Shown: positions 1-9,417, counted from the stretch's first letter. The stretch: DNA of 64,000 bases from Candidatus Sphingomonas phytovorans (GCA_029202385.1 CP119314.1:3784501-3848500); one strand, 5' to 3'. Notes: generated by a model not told the origin, from the sequence alone. A program made the numbers and translations.

Positions 1-836
1 GTCTTCATGAAGGCCAGCCACGCCGGGTCGACTACCTGCCGACCGTCGCCCGCCTTGCCGTCGAGCAGCAGACCGCCGATCCGGCCCCAGTCGTCGAGGC
101 TCATATGCAGGATCGATCCGCCGATCTGAGTCCCCGTGCCGTCATATTCGAGCACAGCGCTGGTGATGCCGGCCGGCCTGAACAGCCGGGCCTGCGCAAA
201 GTCGGTATAGAGTGTCGCGCGCGTCTTCGGATCGTGGCTGTCGGTCAGCGTGCGCGCAACGATCTCGGCAAGGATGATCGTGGTCAGCGAGCTGTAGCGG
301 AATGTGGTGCCGGGCTTCGTCTGGAGCGGATGGTCGATCGCCGCCGCCGCCATCGCGCCGGTATGGCTGACGAACAGGGTCTGGTTCGTATCCGACTTCT
401 CGACCGGATCGCCCATTTCGATATGCTGGAGGCCGGAGGACATCTGCAGCAGATGCCGCAGCGTGATCGCAGCGCGAGGGTCGCCCGGCTTGTGCCATTC
501 GGCGATCGGCGCCGGCGCATCGAGCTTCAGCCGGCCGTCTGTCACCAGCGCACCGACGAGCATGGCCGTCACTGTCTTCGCCATCGACCAGCTGATGAAG
601 CGGTTCCCGTCAGAATAGCCCGGCGCATAGGCCTTGAATGCCGGGCACCCGTCCGCCGTCACCAGCACGGCGCGGGTTTCGGGATGGTCGGAGAACAACA
701 ACCGGATCGGTGCCATCGACTTTGAAAGGTCGGCGCCCCGGCAGGCGGTGATGCTGAAGGTCGACGCGAGCGGCGGCGCATCGGTGCTCCCCAGGAGGAT
801 GGGCACCATCGCGAGAAAGGAGGCCTTGCGTAGCAT
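1..836 (-). CDS. serine hydrolase (class C beta-lactamase-like), 3' end outside window
   Basis: The reading frame runs off the left edge, so the C-terminus is missing. From the ATG at 836 the protein begins with a hydrophobic, signal-like segment (residues 5-17). SMAK at residues 84-87 fits the SxxK nucleophile/lysine motif of class C beta-lactamase/esterase-type serine hydrolases, and a YSS stretch further on fits the YxN/YxS element. Such proteins are exported and hydrolyse esters, amides or D-peptides; the substrate cannot be told from sequence. An in-frame ATG also lies at 863, but it would overlap the start codon of the divergent gene at 862, so 836 is preferred. No clear ribosome binding site precedes either start. 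Confidence 0.8.
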   Translation of the reverse strand, partial: MLRKASFLAMVPILLGSTDAPPLASTFSITACRGADLSKSMAPIRLLFSDHPETRAVLVTADGCPAFKAYAPGYSDGNRFISWSMAKTVTAMLVGALVTDGRLKLDAPAPIAEWHKPGDPRAAITLRHLLQMSSGLQHIEMGDPVEKSDTNQTLFVSHTGAMAAAAIDHPLQTKPGTTFRYSSLTTIILAEIVARTLTDSHDPKTRATLYTDFAQARLFRPAGITSAVLEYDGTGTQIGGSILHMSLDDWGRIGGLLLDGKAGDGRQVVDPAWLAFMK

Positions 837-861
837 CGCCGCCACGATAGGGTACACGCCC

Positions 862-1200
862 ATGAAGGCAAGGCGCATCGCGATCGGTCTTGGGGTGTTG
901 CTGCTCGCGCTGCTCGTCGCGGCGTTGCTCTATGCCCGGTCGCTCACCCCGCAGCTCCAGCTTGGTACCGGCTATGCCGCCCGCGTCGCCTGCGCCTGCC
1001 GCTATATCGGCAACCGCGACCTGAAGAGCTGCCGCGCCGATTTCGAACCAGGCATGGAGGCGATCCGCCTCTCGGACGATCCCGCGACCAAGACGGTGAC
1101 CGCCTATGTCCCGCTGATCGCCAGCCGTTCGGCAACCTATGACCCCGTCCTCGGCTGCCAGCCCGAGCCGTTCAAAGGTAAAGCGCTCAAAATCCACTAA
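862..1200 (+). CDS. small membrane-anchored hypothetical protein
   Basis: A 112-residue protein with an N-terminal membrane segment (about residues 5-24) followed by a mostly polar domain that should lie outside the cytoplasm. The domain has four cysteines, two close together near residue 44 and two further on, which could form disulfides in the periplasm. I do not recognise a family. It is transcribed divergently from the serine hydrolase with only about 25 bp between the two starts. That makes a shared regulatory region and a linked role plausible but unproven. The purine-rich GATAGGG upstream of the ATG could serve as ribosome binding site. Confidence 0.55.
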   Translation: MKARRIAIGLGVLLLALLVAALLYARSLTPQLQLGTGYAARVACACRYIGNRDLKSCRADFEPGMEAIRLSDDPATKTVTAYVPLIASRSATYDPVLGCQPEPFKGKALKIH

Positions 1201-1201
1201 C

Positions 1202-1244
1202 CCCTCTCCCAGCGGGAGAGGGAGGGCCCCAAGCAAAGCTTGGG
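1202..1244. repeat. double palindromic repeat (REP-like), probable bidirectional terminator
   Basis: Two hairpins lie side by side. CCCTCTCCC-AGC-GGGAGAGGG at 1202-1222 has a perfect 9-bp stem. CCCAAGC-AAA-GCTTGGG at 1228-1244 has a perfect 7-bp stem. They sit between the convergent ends of the small membrane protein gene and mnmA, where they could terminate both transcripts. Elements of this look are common between sphingomonad genes (established pattern; family membership not tested here). Confidence 0.6.
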
Positions 1245-1285
1245 AGGGTGAGGGTGACGGATCGCCAACAAAGACGAAAAGGACT

Positions 1286-2395
1286 TCAGGCCGCGATCAG
1301 CGCCCGCTCGGTTTCTTCGATCCACCCCCCACCGAGCACGCGCTCCCTGGCATACAGCACCGCCGCCTGCCCCGGCGCGACGCCATATTCGGGCGAATCG
1401 AACACCACCCTGTCGCCGATCAGCCGTGCCGGCACCGGCTTGGCCAGCGAGCGCACCTTGGCGGTCAGCGGCCCGTGATGATCGCCGCCGATCCAGTTGA
1501 TGTCGGACAGCCGCGCAGCTTCCACCGCCAGCGCGCTCTTCGGCCCGACCACCAGCCGGCGACTCTCCGGCTCGAGCCGGACGACATAAAGCGGCTCAGG
1601 CGTCCCGCCGATCTCCAGTCCGCGCCGCTGGCCGACGGTGAAATGGATCAGCCCGCGATGCCGCCCGAGCGTGCGCCCGCCCTCGTCGACGATCTCGCCG
1701 CTGGTGTCGGCCTCCGGCCGCAGCTTCTTGACCAGCGAGGCATAGTCGCCATCGGGCACGAAGCAGATGTCCTGGCTGTCGGGCTTCGCTGCCACGCCAA
1801 GACCGAGTTCGGCCGCGAGCTCGCGCACCCGGGTCTTGGGCAGCCCGCCGAGCGGAAAGCGGAGATAGTCGAGCTGGTCCTGAGTCGTCGCGAACAGGAA
1901 ATAGCTCTGGTCGCGCGCGGGATCGACCGCGCGGTGCAGCTCGGCGCCCGCCGCCGCCTCGACACGGCGCACATAATGGCCGGTCGCCAGGCAATCGGCG
2001 CCGAGGTCGCGCGCGACCTGGAACAGGTCGGTGAACTTCGGCCCCATGTTGCAGCGGACGCAGGGGATCGGCGTGCGCCCGCGCAGATATTCGTCGGCGA
2101 ACCCGTCGATCACCTGGTCGCGGAAGCTCGATTCATGGTCGAACACATAATGCGCGATGCCCAGCCGGTCGCACACGGCGCGCGCGTCGCGGATGTCGCG
2201 GCCGGCGCAGCAGCTCCCCGCGCGGCCGACCGCCTCGCCATGATCGTAGAGCTGGAGCGTCACGCCGATCGTCTCGGCGCCGGTGCGCGCGGCCAGCGCC
2301 GCGACCACGGAACTGTCGACGCCGCCCGACATCGCGACGACGATGCGCCTGCCGCTCAGGTCCGGGCCAAGCTGGAAATCACCCTCGGTCATCAT
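1286..2395 (-). CDS. mnmA: tRNA-specific 2-thiouridylase MnmA
   Basis: MnmA transfers sulfur to C2 of uridine 34 in tRNA-Lys, -Glu and -Gln, using ATP to adenylate the base and a cysteine persulfide as sulfur carrier. The 369-residue length is typical. The ATP-binding PP-loop SGGVDSS is at residues 23-29. The first catalytic cysteine is C115 in CVRCN, and the second lies in ICFVPDG just after residue 200. The C-terminal half carries the beta-barrel region including FTVGQRRGL. Two adjacent ATGs (2395, 2392) are possible starts, without a clear ribosome binding site. It is transcribed alone, away from the gene at 2532. Confidence 0.96.
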   Translation of the reverse strand: MMTEGDFQLGPDLSGRRIVVAMSGGVDSSVVAALAARTGAETIGVTLQLYDHGEAVGRAGSCCAGRDIRDARAVCDRLGIAHYVFDHESSFRDQVIDGFADEYLRGRTPIPCVRCNMGPKFTDLFQVARDLGADCLATGHYVRRVEAAAGAELHRAVDPARDQSYFLFATTQDQLDYLRFPLGGLPKTRVRELAAELGLGVAAKPDSQDICFVPDGDYASLVKKLRPEADTSGEIVDEGGRTLGRHRGLIHFTVGQRRGLEIGGTPEPLYVVRLEPESRRLVVGPKSALAVEAARLSDINWIGGDHHGPLTAKVRSLAKPVPARLIGDRVVFDSPEYGVAPGQAAVLYARERVLGGGWIEETERALIAA

Positions 2396-2531
2396 GGGCG
2401 CCAGATAGGCGCGCGGGGCCCATGATGCAAAGCGATGCGCCTTTCCAAGCTCTTTAAACGGGCTTTACCGGAATTTCAGACCCTTTCCCTAGACAGGTCC
2501 CGATCGAGTCTCTGTCGCCGGAAAGGGCGCT

Positions 2532-2786
2532 ATGGATCTGAGTTTTTCCCGGTTCGAGGCTGACGCCGGCGTCACCATCCTCCCGCCAGACCTGGCGGTG
2601 CTGATGGTGGGGATCGCCGCGCGCCAGGCAGCGAGCCCGACCGCGCTTCACCACGCCCATCTGGTGCCGGCGTTCAGCCATCGCAGCTGGTTCGCGCCGG
2701 AACATGGCGCGTTCAACCGGTCGGTCGCCGAAATGCTGGCGCGGGAACAGGAAGGAATGAACCCGCCGTTTACCGAGCCGCTTTAG
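2532..2786 (+). CDS. hypothetical protein, 84 aa
   Basis: A short soluble-looking protein with no recognisable domain. GGAAAGGGCGCT just upstream of the ATG offers a ribosome binding site, and the codons follow the GC-rich third-position bias of the neighbours, so a real gene is more likely than not. It lies 75 bp upstream of sciP on the same strand. A GGGGGCCCCCC palindrome (about 2832-2842) in the gap could weaken read-through. It may be a sphingomonad-specific small protein; no function can be given. Confidence 0.5.
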   Translation: MDLSFSRFEADAGVTILPPDLAVLMVGIAARQAASPTALHHAHLVPAFSHRSWFAPEHGAFNRSVAEMLAREQEGMNPPFTEPL

Positions 2787-2861
2787 CCGGCGTTCAAGTC
2801 CGCGCGCGTAATGACGTTGTTGAAGAAGAGAGGGGGCCCCCCGCCCCGATCGAGGTTGAGA

Positions 2862-3161
2862 ATGATCGAGAACCAGAAGATTCGCCCCGCCAAAGTCATC
2901 GGCCCGTTGGGAGAACCGCTGACTCTTGACACGCTGCCCCCGCCCGAGACGACCCGGTGGGTCGTGCGCCGCAAGGCCGAGGTGGTGGCCGCCGTCAATG
3001 GCGGGCTGCTGTCGGTCGACGAGGTATGCGACCGCTACGGCCTGACGGTCGAGGAATTCGCCGGCTGGCAGCGCGCGATCGACCGTTCGGGCATGCCCGG
3101 CCTCCGCGTCACCCGGATCCAGCATTATCGTTCGCTGTACGAACGCCAGCAGAAATACTGA
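2862..3161 (+). CDS. sciP: SciP-like CtrA inhibitor (DUF1153)
   Basis: A 99-residue DUF1153 protein. In Caulobacter, SciP is a small DNA- and CtrA-binding protein that blocks recruitment of RNA polymerase to CtrA-activated promoters in early cell cycle. The family signature is seen in order: VIGPLGEPLTL near the N-terminus, the PPPETTRWVVRRKAEVV segment, and the helical core with CDRYGLTVEEFAGWQRA. The ATG at 2862 gives the family's usual length and has a purine-rich GAGGTTGAG just before it; an earlier in-frame ATG at 2811 would add an unlike extension. Together with mipZ (62755) and the CtrA-type sites at 61746-61797, it shows that the CtrA cell-cycle circuit is present. Confidence 0.9.
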   Translation: MIENQKIRPAKVIGPLGEPLTLDTLPPPETTRWVVRRKAEVVAAVNGGLLSVDEVCDRYGLTVEEFAGWQRAIDRSGMPGLRVTRIQHYRSLYERQQKY

Positions 3162-3190
3162 ACCCTTTCCGCAGCATCGCTGAAGTTGCG

Positions 3191-3227
3191 CGCCCTCGCA
3201 CCATTCCCCGGAATGGTTGCGGGGGCG
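3191..3227 (+). terminator. hairpin after sciP
   Basis: An inverted repeat pairs 3191-3206 with 3211-3227 (one bulged T) around CCATTC-cccg-GAATGG. It is followed by TTGTCGTTC, so the U-tract is weak. It lies 30 bp after the sciP stop and is a plausible terminator. Confidence 0.5.
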
Positions 3228-3325
3228 TTGTCGTTCAGTCGAGCGAAACGCCTGCGGAACAAATCCGGCCGGTCATGAGTCTTTGAAGTCCGAACCCGGA
3301 CAAGCCGGGAGCAACGGAGGGAAAC

Positions 3326-3580
3326 ATGGTCGGTCTTATTGTTTGGCTCGTAGTTGGTGGCGTCGTCGGCTGGCTCGCCAGCATGGTCATGCGTACTGAC
3401 GGGCAGCAGGGCATCGTCCTGAACGTCGTCGTGGGCATCATCGGGTCGGTGATCGCATCCTTCCTCTTCGGAGGCGGGATCAATCAGGTCATCACCATCA
3501 CGACCTTCGTCTATTCGCTGATCGGCGCGATCATCCTGCTCGCGATCGTCAACCTGATCCGTCGCGGTTCAGTCCGCTAA
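3326..3580 (+). CDS. GlsB/YeaQ/YmgE-family stress membrane protein
   Basis: An 84-residue, almost wholly hydrophobic protein with three predicted membrane helices separated by glycine-rich turns (residues 2-20, 29-48, 55-76), the pattern of the transglycosylase-associated/GlsB family. These inner-membrane proteins are induced in general stress; biochemical function is unknown. The ribosome binding site is excellent (CGGAGGGAAAC before the ATG). A GGAAC at 3256-3260 could be the -35 of an EcfG-type general stress promoter, but the matching -10 (CGTT) is poor, so this is only a hint. A second family member lies at 4445-4711 on the other strand. Confidence 0.85.
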   Translation: MVGLIVWLVVGGVVGWLASMVMRTDGQQGIVLNVVVGIIGSVIASFLFGGGINQVITITTFVYSLIGAIILLAIVNLIRRGSVR

Positions 3581-3602
3581 ACGCCGGACAGCTGCGAAAA
3601 TG

Positions 3603-3630
3603 CGGGCCGCCCGGGCAACCGGGCGGCCCG
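3603..3630. terminator. strong bidirectional terminator
   Basis: CGGGCCGCCCGG (3603-3614) pairs perfectly with CCGGGCGGCCCG (3619-3630) around a GCAA tetraloop. It is followed by GTGTTCGTTT on the plus strand. It sits between the convergent stops of the GlsB gene (3580) and the SIMPL gene (3638). Confidence 0.85.
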
Positions 3631-3637
3631 TGTTCGT

Positions 3638-4354
3638 TTACTTCAGCAGGAAACGGACGGTGACCGACACCGTCACGTCGGTCTCGCCGGGCACGACCCG
3701 GGTCGAGGCATCCATGCCCGCCGCCCTGGCGAACATGACCGGCTGCGGCGAGCTGCCGTCATTCTGGCCGGCCTCGGAGATCGAGACGATCCGCGACACC
3801 GACAGGCCGGCGGCGCGCGCATAGAGCTCGGCGCGGGCGCGGGCGATCTTCACCGCATCGGCGCGCGCTTCGTCCAGCGCCGCTTCGGGCTGGTCGATCG
3901 ACAAGGTCGGTCCGTCGATCTGATTCGCGCCCTGCGCCACCAGCGCATCGAGGATAGTACCGGCCTTGGCGATATCGCGGAAACGGATCGCGACGCTGTT
4001 GCTCGCCTGATAGCCGGTGACGACCGGCGGCTGGCCGTCGGCATAGCGATATTGCGGGCTCAGCGAGACGTTCGCCGTCCGGTTGTCGCGGGGGGCCACG
4101 CCGGCGCGCTTCAGCGCGTCGAGGACGCCCGCCATGCGCTTGGCATTCTCCGCCAGCGCCAGGGCCGCCGTCGCGCCCTGAGTGACAACGCCCGCGCGAA
4201 TCGTCGCGACGTCGGGCACGCGGCTCGTCTGGCCCTGCGCGGTCACATCAAGGAGCGCGCCATCGGCCACGATGGTCGGGGTCACCTGCGCCGAGGCTGG
4301 CGACAGGGTGAGCGGCAGGGCGGCGAGCGCCACGGCGGTCGCAAGGAAACGCAT
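3638..4354 (-). CDS. SIMPL domain (DUF541) periplasmic protein
   Basis: A 238-residue protein with a clear signal peptide (about residues 1-22, ending in SPASA before QVTP) followed by a SIMPL/DUF541 domain. The domain shows the characteristic early segment with VTAQGQTSRVPDVA and the repeated alternation of strands and helices. Family members are periplasmic or outer-membrane associated and are linked to oxidative-stress tolerance; the mechanism is unknown. The start is the ATG at 4354 with AGGAG seven bases upstream. A TTG one codon earlier also reads in frame but is closer to the AGGAG. It ends against the terminator at 3603-3630. Confidence 0.88.
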   Translation of the reverse strand: MRFLATAVALAALPLTLSPASAQVTPTIVADGALLDVTAQGQTSRVPDVATIRAGVVTQGATAALALAENAKRMAGVLDALKRAGVAPRDNRTANVSLSPQYRYADGQPPVVTGYQASNSVAIRFRDIAKAGTILDALVAQGANQIDGPTLSIDQPEAALDEARADAVKIARARAELYARAAGLSVSRIVSISEAGQNDGSSPQPVMFARAAGMDASTRVVPGETDVTVSVTVRFLLK

Positions 4355-4444
4355 CAATATTACTCCTGTATCGAACCGGGCCGGCTGGCCCGCACACGCC
4401 TCATGCGGATGCGCAGGCCAACCTAAGCTGAACGGCTCGACCGC

Positions 4445-4711
4445 TCAACGCACCCGGCGGGACATCACCACGCGATAGAGCGCGAGCAGGACGACCGCGC
4501 CCACCGTCGCCGCGGCATAGCTCTGCCAGCCGGCCTCGATATGCAGCCCGATCATCGGCGAGAGATAGCCGGCGAGCAGGGCGCCCGCGATACCGATCAG
4601 GATCGTGACGATAAACCCGCCCGGGTCCTTGCCGGGCATGATCATCTTGCCGAGAACGCCGGCGACAAGGCCGATCAGAATCCAGCCCAAGAAGCTGTTG
4701 TGCAAAAGCAT
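4445..4711 (-). CDS. GlsB/YeaQ/YmgE-family membrane protein (second copy)
   Basis: An 88-residue membrane protein with three hydrophobic helices. Its LGKMIMPGKDPGGF-type loop after the first helix is typical of the GlsB/transglycosylase-associated family. The ATG at 4711 is preceded by GAGGGGAGTGAAGCG, a strong ribosome binding site; the much longer open frame reaching back to 6190 on this strand is the antisense of the efflux adaptor gene. It is a paralog of the protein at 3326-3580, less than 1 kb away, and is divergent from the RND operon. A role in envelope stress is inferred from the family. Confidence 0.85.
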   Translation of the reverse strand: MLLHNSFLGWILIGLVAGVLGKMIMPGKDPGGFIVTILIGIAGALLAGYLSPMIGLHIEAGWQSYAAATVGAVVLLALYRVVMSRRVR

Positions 4712-4866
4712 CGCTTCACTCCCCTCGATTACGGCCCGCTGGCGCGTGGCCGCGGGGAAGGTCGCCTTCATACCGGCGATATGCAACCGTTTCTTTACCA
4801 CAACGATATGCTGCGCTTGCGAAAACGGCCCGAAACGGCCATGAGCGCAACCGTAAAAACGACCCC

Positions 4867-4893
4867 TTGAGGTCGGTGACTTATTTCTATAAT
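4867..4893 (+). promoter_or_regulatory. candidate sigma-70 promoter of the RND operon
   Basis: A perfect TATAAT -10 box (4888-4893) has TTGAGG (4867-4872) 15 bp upstream as a weak -35. Transcription from here would leave a leader of about 50 nt before the adaptor ATG at 4949. It stands out because the surroundings are GC-rich. Confidence 0.45.
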
Positions 4894-4948
4894 ACAGTCG
4901 GACGATAACGACGACGCCGACACGGGCGGGACGGGGAAAGTGACGCAC

Positions 4949-6160
4949 ATGAATTACGGCCAGCCGTCCTTCGGCACTGACGACCACCTCGCCCTGCCGG
5001 GCGCGGAGGGCCGTTCGAATCGCCGGTGGTGGATCATCGGCGCGGCGATCCTCGCTGTCCTCGTCATCGTCGGCGTTTATTTCGCGATGTCCGGCAACAA
5101 GGGGGCTGCCCAGCCCGCCGCTACCGGCGCAGGCGGGAAGAACGAGCAACTCCCGACCGTGTCGGTCGCAATTCCCGGCCGCCAGTCGTCCGCGCGCATC
5201 ATCTCGGCGACCGGCTCGCTCGCCGCCAAGCGCGAGATGCCGATCGGCGTTGCCGGCGAAGGCGGCATGGTCACGCGAGTCCTGGTCGAACCCGGCCAAT
5301 GGGTCAGCGCGGGCCAGGTGCTCGCGACCGTGGACCGTGCGGTGCAGACCCAGACCGGCGCCTCGCTGGCCGCCCAGGTCAACGTCGCCCGCTCCGACGC
5401 GGCGATCGCCCAGTCGGAGCTCGACCGCGCCCAGGCGCTGGTCAATCGCGGCTTCATCTCCAAGGCCGATCTCGAGCGCAAGGCGGCAACCCGCGACGCC
5501 GCGGTGGCACGCGTCCGCGTCGCCCAGGCGCAGCTGGCCGAGCAGAATGCCCGCACCGGCCGTCTTGACATCCGCGCCCCCGCCGCCGGCCTTGTGCTGA
5601 CCCGCAGCGTCGAGCCCGGCATGGTGATCAGCTCCGGCTCCGGCACGCTCTTCCGCATGGCCAAGGGCGGCGAGATGGAAATGCGCGCCCAGCTCAGCGA
5701 AGCCGATCTCACCGGCCTGCCCACCGGCGTCTCGGCGCAGGTCACCCCGGTCGGCGGCGACCAGGCCTTCACCGGCACGGTCTGGCAGGTCTCTCCGGTG
5801 ATCGACCCGCAGACCCGCCAGGGCATCGCCCGCATCGCCCTGAGCTATAATCCGGCGCTCCGTCCCGGCGGCTTCGCCTCGGCGACGATCCGTCGCGGCT
5901 CGAGCGACATGCCGCAATTGCCCAACTCGGCGATCCAGAGCGACACGCAGGGCAATTTCGTCTACGTGGTCGGCAACGACAACAAGGTCGTCCGCCGCCC
6001 GATCAAGCTCGGCGAAGTCTCCGACACCGGCGTCGCGATCACCGAAGGCCTGACCGGTACCGAGCAGGTGGTGCTCTCGGCCGGGGCATTCCTGAACGCC
6101 GGCCAGAAGATCAAGCCGGTCCTCCAGAACAAGCCCGTCCTCCAGAAAACGCAAGGCTGA
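4949..6160 (+). CDS. RND efflux periplasmic adaptor (HlyD/MFP family)
   Basis: A 403-residue membrane fusion protein with an N-terminal membrane anchor (about residues 26-46). The lipoyl/barrel-sandwich half carries VLVEPGQWVSAGQVLATVD, followed by an alpha-hairpin rich in Ala/Gln (around residues 130-200) and beta-barrel domains. It would link the inner-membrane pump encoded next to an outer-membrane channel. A GTG at 4940 is also in frame, but the ATG at 4949 has GGGGAAA at correct spacing. It is followed after 5 bp by the pump gene. No TolC-type outer membrane factor is encoded nearby, so one must be supplied from elsewhere. Substrate unknown. Confidence 0.93.
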   Translation: MNYGQPSFGTDDHLALPGAEGRSNRRWWIIGAAILAVLVIVGVYFAMSGNKGAAQPAATGAGGKNEQLPTVSVAIPGRQSSARIISATGSLAAKREMPIGVAGEGGMVTRVLVEPGQWVSAGQVLATVDRAVQTQTGASLAAQVNVARSDAAIAQSELDRAQALVNRGFISKADLERKAATRDAAVARVRVAQAQLAEQNARTGRLDIRAPAAGLVLTRSVEPGMVISSGSGTLFRMAKGGEMEMRAQLSEADLTGLPTGVSAQVTPVGGDQAFTGTVWQVSPVIDPQTRQGIARIALSYNPALRPGGFASATIRRGSSDMPQLPNSAIQSDTQGNFVYVVGNDNKVVRRPIKLGEVSDTGVAITEGLTGTEQVVLSAGAFLNAGQKIKPVLQNKPVLQKTQG

Positions 6161-6165
6161 CCGCC

Positions 6166-9100
6166 ATGAGCTTTCGCAACATCTCGGCATGGTCGATCCG
6201 GAACCCCGTTCCGTCGATCGTGCTGTTCTTCATGCTGACGGTCGCCGGCATCGTCAGCTTCTGGACGATGGAGGTGAACAACGACCCGGACATCGATTTC
6301 CCGGTCGTGATCGTTCAGATCAGCCAGCCCGGCGCAGCGCCGACCGAACTGGAAAACCAGGTCACCCAGAAGGTCGAGGCCGCGGTCCGCAGCCTTCAGG
6401 GCATCGACGAGATCAACTCGACGGTGACCGAAGGCAGTTCGGTCACCGTGGTCCAGCTCAACATCGGCACGCCGATCGACCGTGCGGTCGAGGACGTGCG
6501 CAGCGCGGTGCAGCAGATCAGGTCCGACCTGCCCGACGGCATTCTCGAACCACAAGTCTCCCGCGCCAACACGTCGGGCAACGATCTCGCCAGCTATGCC
6601 GCCGTCAGCACCGACATGACGATCGAGCAGCTGAGCTGGTACATCGACAACAATGTGTCGAAGGAACTGCTCTCGGTTCCCGGCATGGCGACGGTCAGCC
6701 GCAACGGCGGCGTCACCCGCGAGATCCGCATCATCCTCGATCCGGCCAAGCTCCAGTCGCAGGGCCTGACCGCGAGCCAGGTCAACCTTCAGCTCCGCCA
6801 GGTGAACCTCAACGCCGCGGGCGGCCGCGCCGAGATCGCCGGGTCCGAACAGTCGGTCCGGGTGCTCGGCAACGCCAAGAACGCCTATGAGCTGGGCCAG
6901 ACCCAGATCGCCGTCGGCGGCGGCCGCACGGTCAAGCTGTCGGATATCGCCCAGGTCCGCGATCTCTATGCCGAGCAGCGCTCCGCATCGGAGATGAACG
7001 GCCGCCAGGTGCTGAGCTTCGACTTCCAGCGTTCCAAGGGCGCGTCGGACGTCTCGGTCTATCACGGCGCCAAGGAGAAGCTGGCCGCGCTGGAGAAGCG
7101 CAATCCGAAGGTCCATTTCCAGCTGATCTTCAACCAGGTGAAATATGCCGAGCAGCAATATCACTCGGCGATGGAGGCCATGGTCGAGGGCGCCGTGCTC
7201 GCCGTGCTCGTCGTCTTCCTGTTCCTGCGCGACTGGCGCTCGACGATCATCTCGGCCCTCGCCATCCCGCTGTCGGCGATCCCGACCTTCTGGTTCATGG
7301 AACTGCTCGGCTTCAACCTGAACCAGATGACGCTGCTCGCGCTCAGCCTGGTGGCCGGCGTGCTGGTCGACGACGCGATCGTCGAGATCGAGAACATCGT
7401 CAGGCACATGCGGATGGGCAAATCCGCCTACCAGGCATCGATCGACGCAGCCGACGAGATCGGCCTCGCGGTGCTCGCCACGACCATGTCGATCGTCGCC
7501 GTGTTCCTGCCGGTCGGCCTGATGCCGGGCGTTTCGGGCCAGTTCTTCAAGAATTTCGGCCTGACCGTCGTCGTTTCGGTGCTGATGAGCCTTGCCGTCG
7601 CGCGCCTCGTGACGCCGATGATCGCCGCCTATTTCCTCAAGGCGCATGGCGAGGCCAAGCATGGCGAGGGCCGCCTGATGGACATGTACATGTCCACGCT
7701 GAAATGGACCCTGAGCCATCGCTGGTCGGCGGTGGTCGGCGGCATCATTTCGTTCGCGCTTACCATCGTGCTGTTCACGACGCTGCCCGCCACCTTCCAG
7801 CCCGACCAGGACCAGGATTCGAGCACGGCCACGATCGAGATGGTGCCCGGCACCACGCTCGACGATACCAAGCTGGTGGTCCGCCGCGTGGCTGACTTCC
7901 TCGGCAAGCAGCCCGATGTCGAATCGGTCTATTCGCGCGCCTTTGTCGGCAATGGCCGGGTCACCGCCATCTTCAAGGAGAAGAAGGCGAAGAAGAGCAT
8001 CGATTTCGAACGGTCGCTCGCCCCCGAGCTGGCGAAGATCCCGGATGCCCGGGTCTCGTTCCGGTCGAACAATGGCTGGGGCGGCAGCGGCCGCGACCTG
8101 ACCGTCACGCTCGGCGGCGACGATCCGGCGCTGCTGACCGCGACGGCGGTCAAGATCGTCGAGCAGATGGGCAAGCTGCCCTCGCTCGTCGCGCCGCGCA
8201 TCACCGGCGACCTGAAACGGCCCGAGATCGTCATCTCGCCGCGGATGGACCTTGCCGCCAATCTCGGCGTGACGACCCAGGCCCTGTCCTCGGCGATCCG
8301 AATCGCGACGCTTGGCGACATCGACCAGAACAGCGCGAAATTCTCGCTGTCCGATCGCCAGATCCCGATCCGTGTCGCGCTCGACCAGAATGCGCGCCAG
8401 CGGCTGTCGACGATCCAGAACCTGCCGGTGCAGACCGCGTCCGGCGGCTCTGTCCCGCTCAGCCTCGTCGCCGAGATCGGCTTTGGCGCCGGCCCGACCA
8501 AGATCGACCGGGTCGCGCAGCAGCGCCAGATCACGATCGGCGCCGACCGTGGCAACGACAAGAACGGCAAGCAGATCGTCTCGAGCGAGGCGATGAAGCA
8601 GATCCACGCCTTGCCGGCGATGAAGAACCTGCCGGTCGGCATCAGCGAGCTGACCCTTGGCCAGGCCAAATGGCAGGGTGAGATGATCAACAACTTCATC
8701 GTCGCGGTGGTGGCGGGCATCTTCCTCGTCTTCGCCGTGCTGGTGCTGCTCTACCGCCGCCTGCTGCCACCCTTCGTCAACATGCTGTCGCTGCTGGTCG
8801 CGCCGCTCGGCGGGCTGCTCGGCCTGCTCGTGACCGGCAATCCGGTGTCGATGCCGGTCTATATCGGCATCCTGATGCTGCTCGGCATCGTCGCCAAGAA
8901 CTCGATCCTGCTGATCGATTTCGCGCTGGAGGAGATGCAGAAGGGCGTCGATACGGCGGTCGCCATCATCGATGCCGGGCACAAGCGCGCCCAGCCGATC
9001 GTCATGACGACGGTTGCCATGGTCGCCGGCATGGTGCCGACCGCCCTGTCGCTGAGCGGTGACGGATCGTGGCGCGCGCCGATGGGCATCGTCGTGATCG

Positions 9101-9333
9101 GCGGCCTGACCCTGTCGACCGTGCTGACGCTGCTGATCGTTCCGGCCAGCTTCAGCCTTGCCGTCGGCATCGAGAAGTGGATCGGACCGAAGCTCGGTCG
9201 CCGCCTGCTGACCTATCGTCCGGGCGACGATGGCCGGCCGGTGATCGACCATGACCCCACCCCGCAGATCGGGCGGAAGCCGGTGACGATCACCCAGCGA
9301 TCGGGTGACGACGAGCCCCAGCCTGCTGAATAA
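6166..9333 (+). CDS. RND efflux pump, HAE1-like inner-membrane permease
   Basis: A 1055-residue proton-driven RND transporter of the AcrB/MexB superfamily, full length. The first membrane helix is at about residues 10-30. A large periplasmic loop follows, then TM2-TM6 from about residue 335. The proton-relay aspartates D402 and D403 are in [13 protein letters not shown]. The second half repeats the plan with its own periplasmic loop and helices from about residue 845. The strong acid pair and the HAE1-like sequence favour organic compounds rather than metals (inference). It forms an operon with the adaptor at 4949 and ends at a strong hairpin terminator. Confidence 0.94.
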   Translation: MSFRNISAWSIRNPVPSIVLFFMLTVAGIVSFWTMEVNNDPDIDFPVVIVQISQPGAAPTELENQVTQKVEAAVRSLQGIDEINSTVTEGSSVTVVQLNIGTPIDRAVEDVRSAVQQIRSDLPDGILEPQVSRANTSGNDLASYAAVSTDMTIEQLSWYIDNNVSKELLSVPGMATVSRNGGVTREIRIILDPAKLQSQGLTASQVNLQLRQVNLNAAGGRAEIAGSEQSVRVLGNAKNAYELGQTQIAVGGGRTVKLSDIAQVRDLYAEQRSASEMNGRQVLSFDFQRSKGASDVSVYHGAKEKLAALEKRNPKVHFQLIFNQVKYAEQQYHSAMEAMVEGAVLAVLVVFLFLRDWRSTIISALAIPLSAIPTFWFMELLGFNLNQMTLLALSLVAGVLVDDAIVEIENIVRHMRMGKSAYQASIDAADEIGLAVLATTMSIVAVFLPVGLMPGVSGQFFKNFGLTVVVSVLMSLAVARLVTPMIAAYFLKAHGEAKHGEGRLMDMYMSTLKWTLSHRWSAVVGGIISFALTIVLFTTLPATFQPDQDQDSSTATIEMVPGTTLDDTKLVVRRVADFLGKQPDVESVYSRAFVGNGRVTAIFKEKKAKKSIDFERSLAPELAKIPDARVSFRSNNGWGGSGRDLTVTLGGDDPALLTATAVKIVEQMGKLPSLVAPRITGDLKRPEIVISPRMDLAANLGVTTQALSSAIRIATLGDIDQNSAKFSLSDRQIPIRVALDQNARQRLSTIQNLPVQTASGGSVPLSLVAEIGFGAGPTKIDRVAQQRQITIGADRGNDKNGKQIVSSEAMKQIHALPAMKNLPVGISELTLGQAKWQGEMINNFIVAVVAGIFLVFAVLVLLYRRLLPPFVNMLSLLVAPLGGLLGLLVTGNPVSMPVYIGILMLLGIVAKNSILLIDFALEEMQKGVDTAVAIIDAGHKRAQPIVMTTVAMVAGMVPTALSLSGDGSWRAPMGIVVIGGLTLSTVLTLLIVPASFSLAVGIEKWIGPKLGRRLLTYRPGDDGRPVIDHDPTPQIGRKPVTITQRSGDDEPQPAE

Positions 9334-9340
9334 AGTCCTT

Positions 9341-9370
9341 GTCCGGCCCCGCGCGGTAGCGGGGCCGGAC
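9341..9370 (+). terminator. terminator of the RND operon
   Basis: GTCCGGCCCCGC (9341-9352) pairs perfectly with GCGGGGCCGGAC (9359-9370) around a six-base loop, starting eight bases after the pump stop codon. The tail (ATCAAATC) is not U-rich. Confidence 0.75.
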
Positions 9371-9391
9371 ATCAAATCGACTCAGCACTTG

Positions 9392-9417
9392 AACAATCCC
9401 GGGTTTCGGGGATTGTT
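9392..9417 (+). promoter_or_regulatory. hairpin just upstream of the DUF445 start codon
   Basis: AACAATCCC (9392-9400) pairs perfectly with GGGATTGTT (9409-9417), loop of eight, ending six bases before the ATG at 9424. The only purine-rich stretch before the ATG (GGGGATTG) is inside the right arm. The hairpin is therefore either a second terminator for the RND operon or a structure that masks the ribosome binding site. Confidence 0.45.

Noticed and set aside
1139..2425. Plus-strand open frame of 428 codons
   Set aside because: Antisense of mnmA, and it crosses the palindromic repeat at 1202-1244.
4718..6190. Minus-strand frame joined in front of the second GlsB gene
   Set aside because: Antisense of the adaptor gene; the GlsB protein begins at 4711 with its own strong ribosome binding site.
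5962..9375. Minus-strand open frame of 1137 codons
   Set aside because: It is the exact antisense of the RND pump; the composition (Arg, His, Asp, Gly-rich) is typical of a shadow frame in GC-rich DNA and shows no domain.
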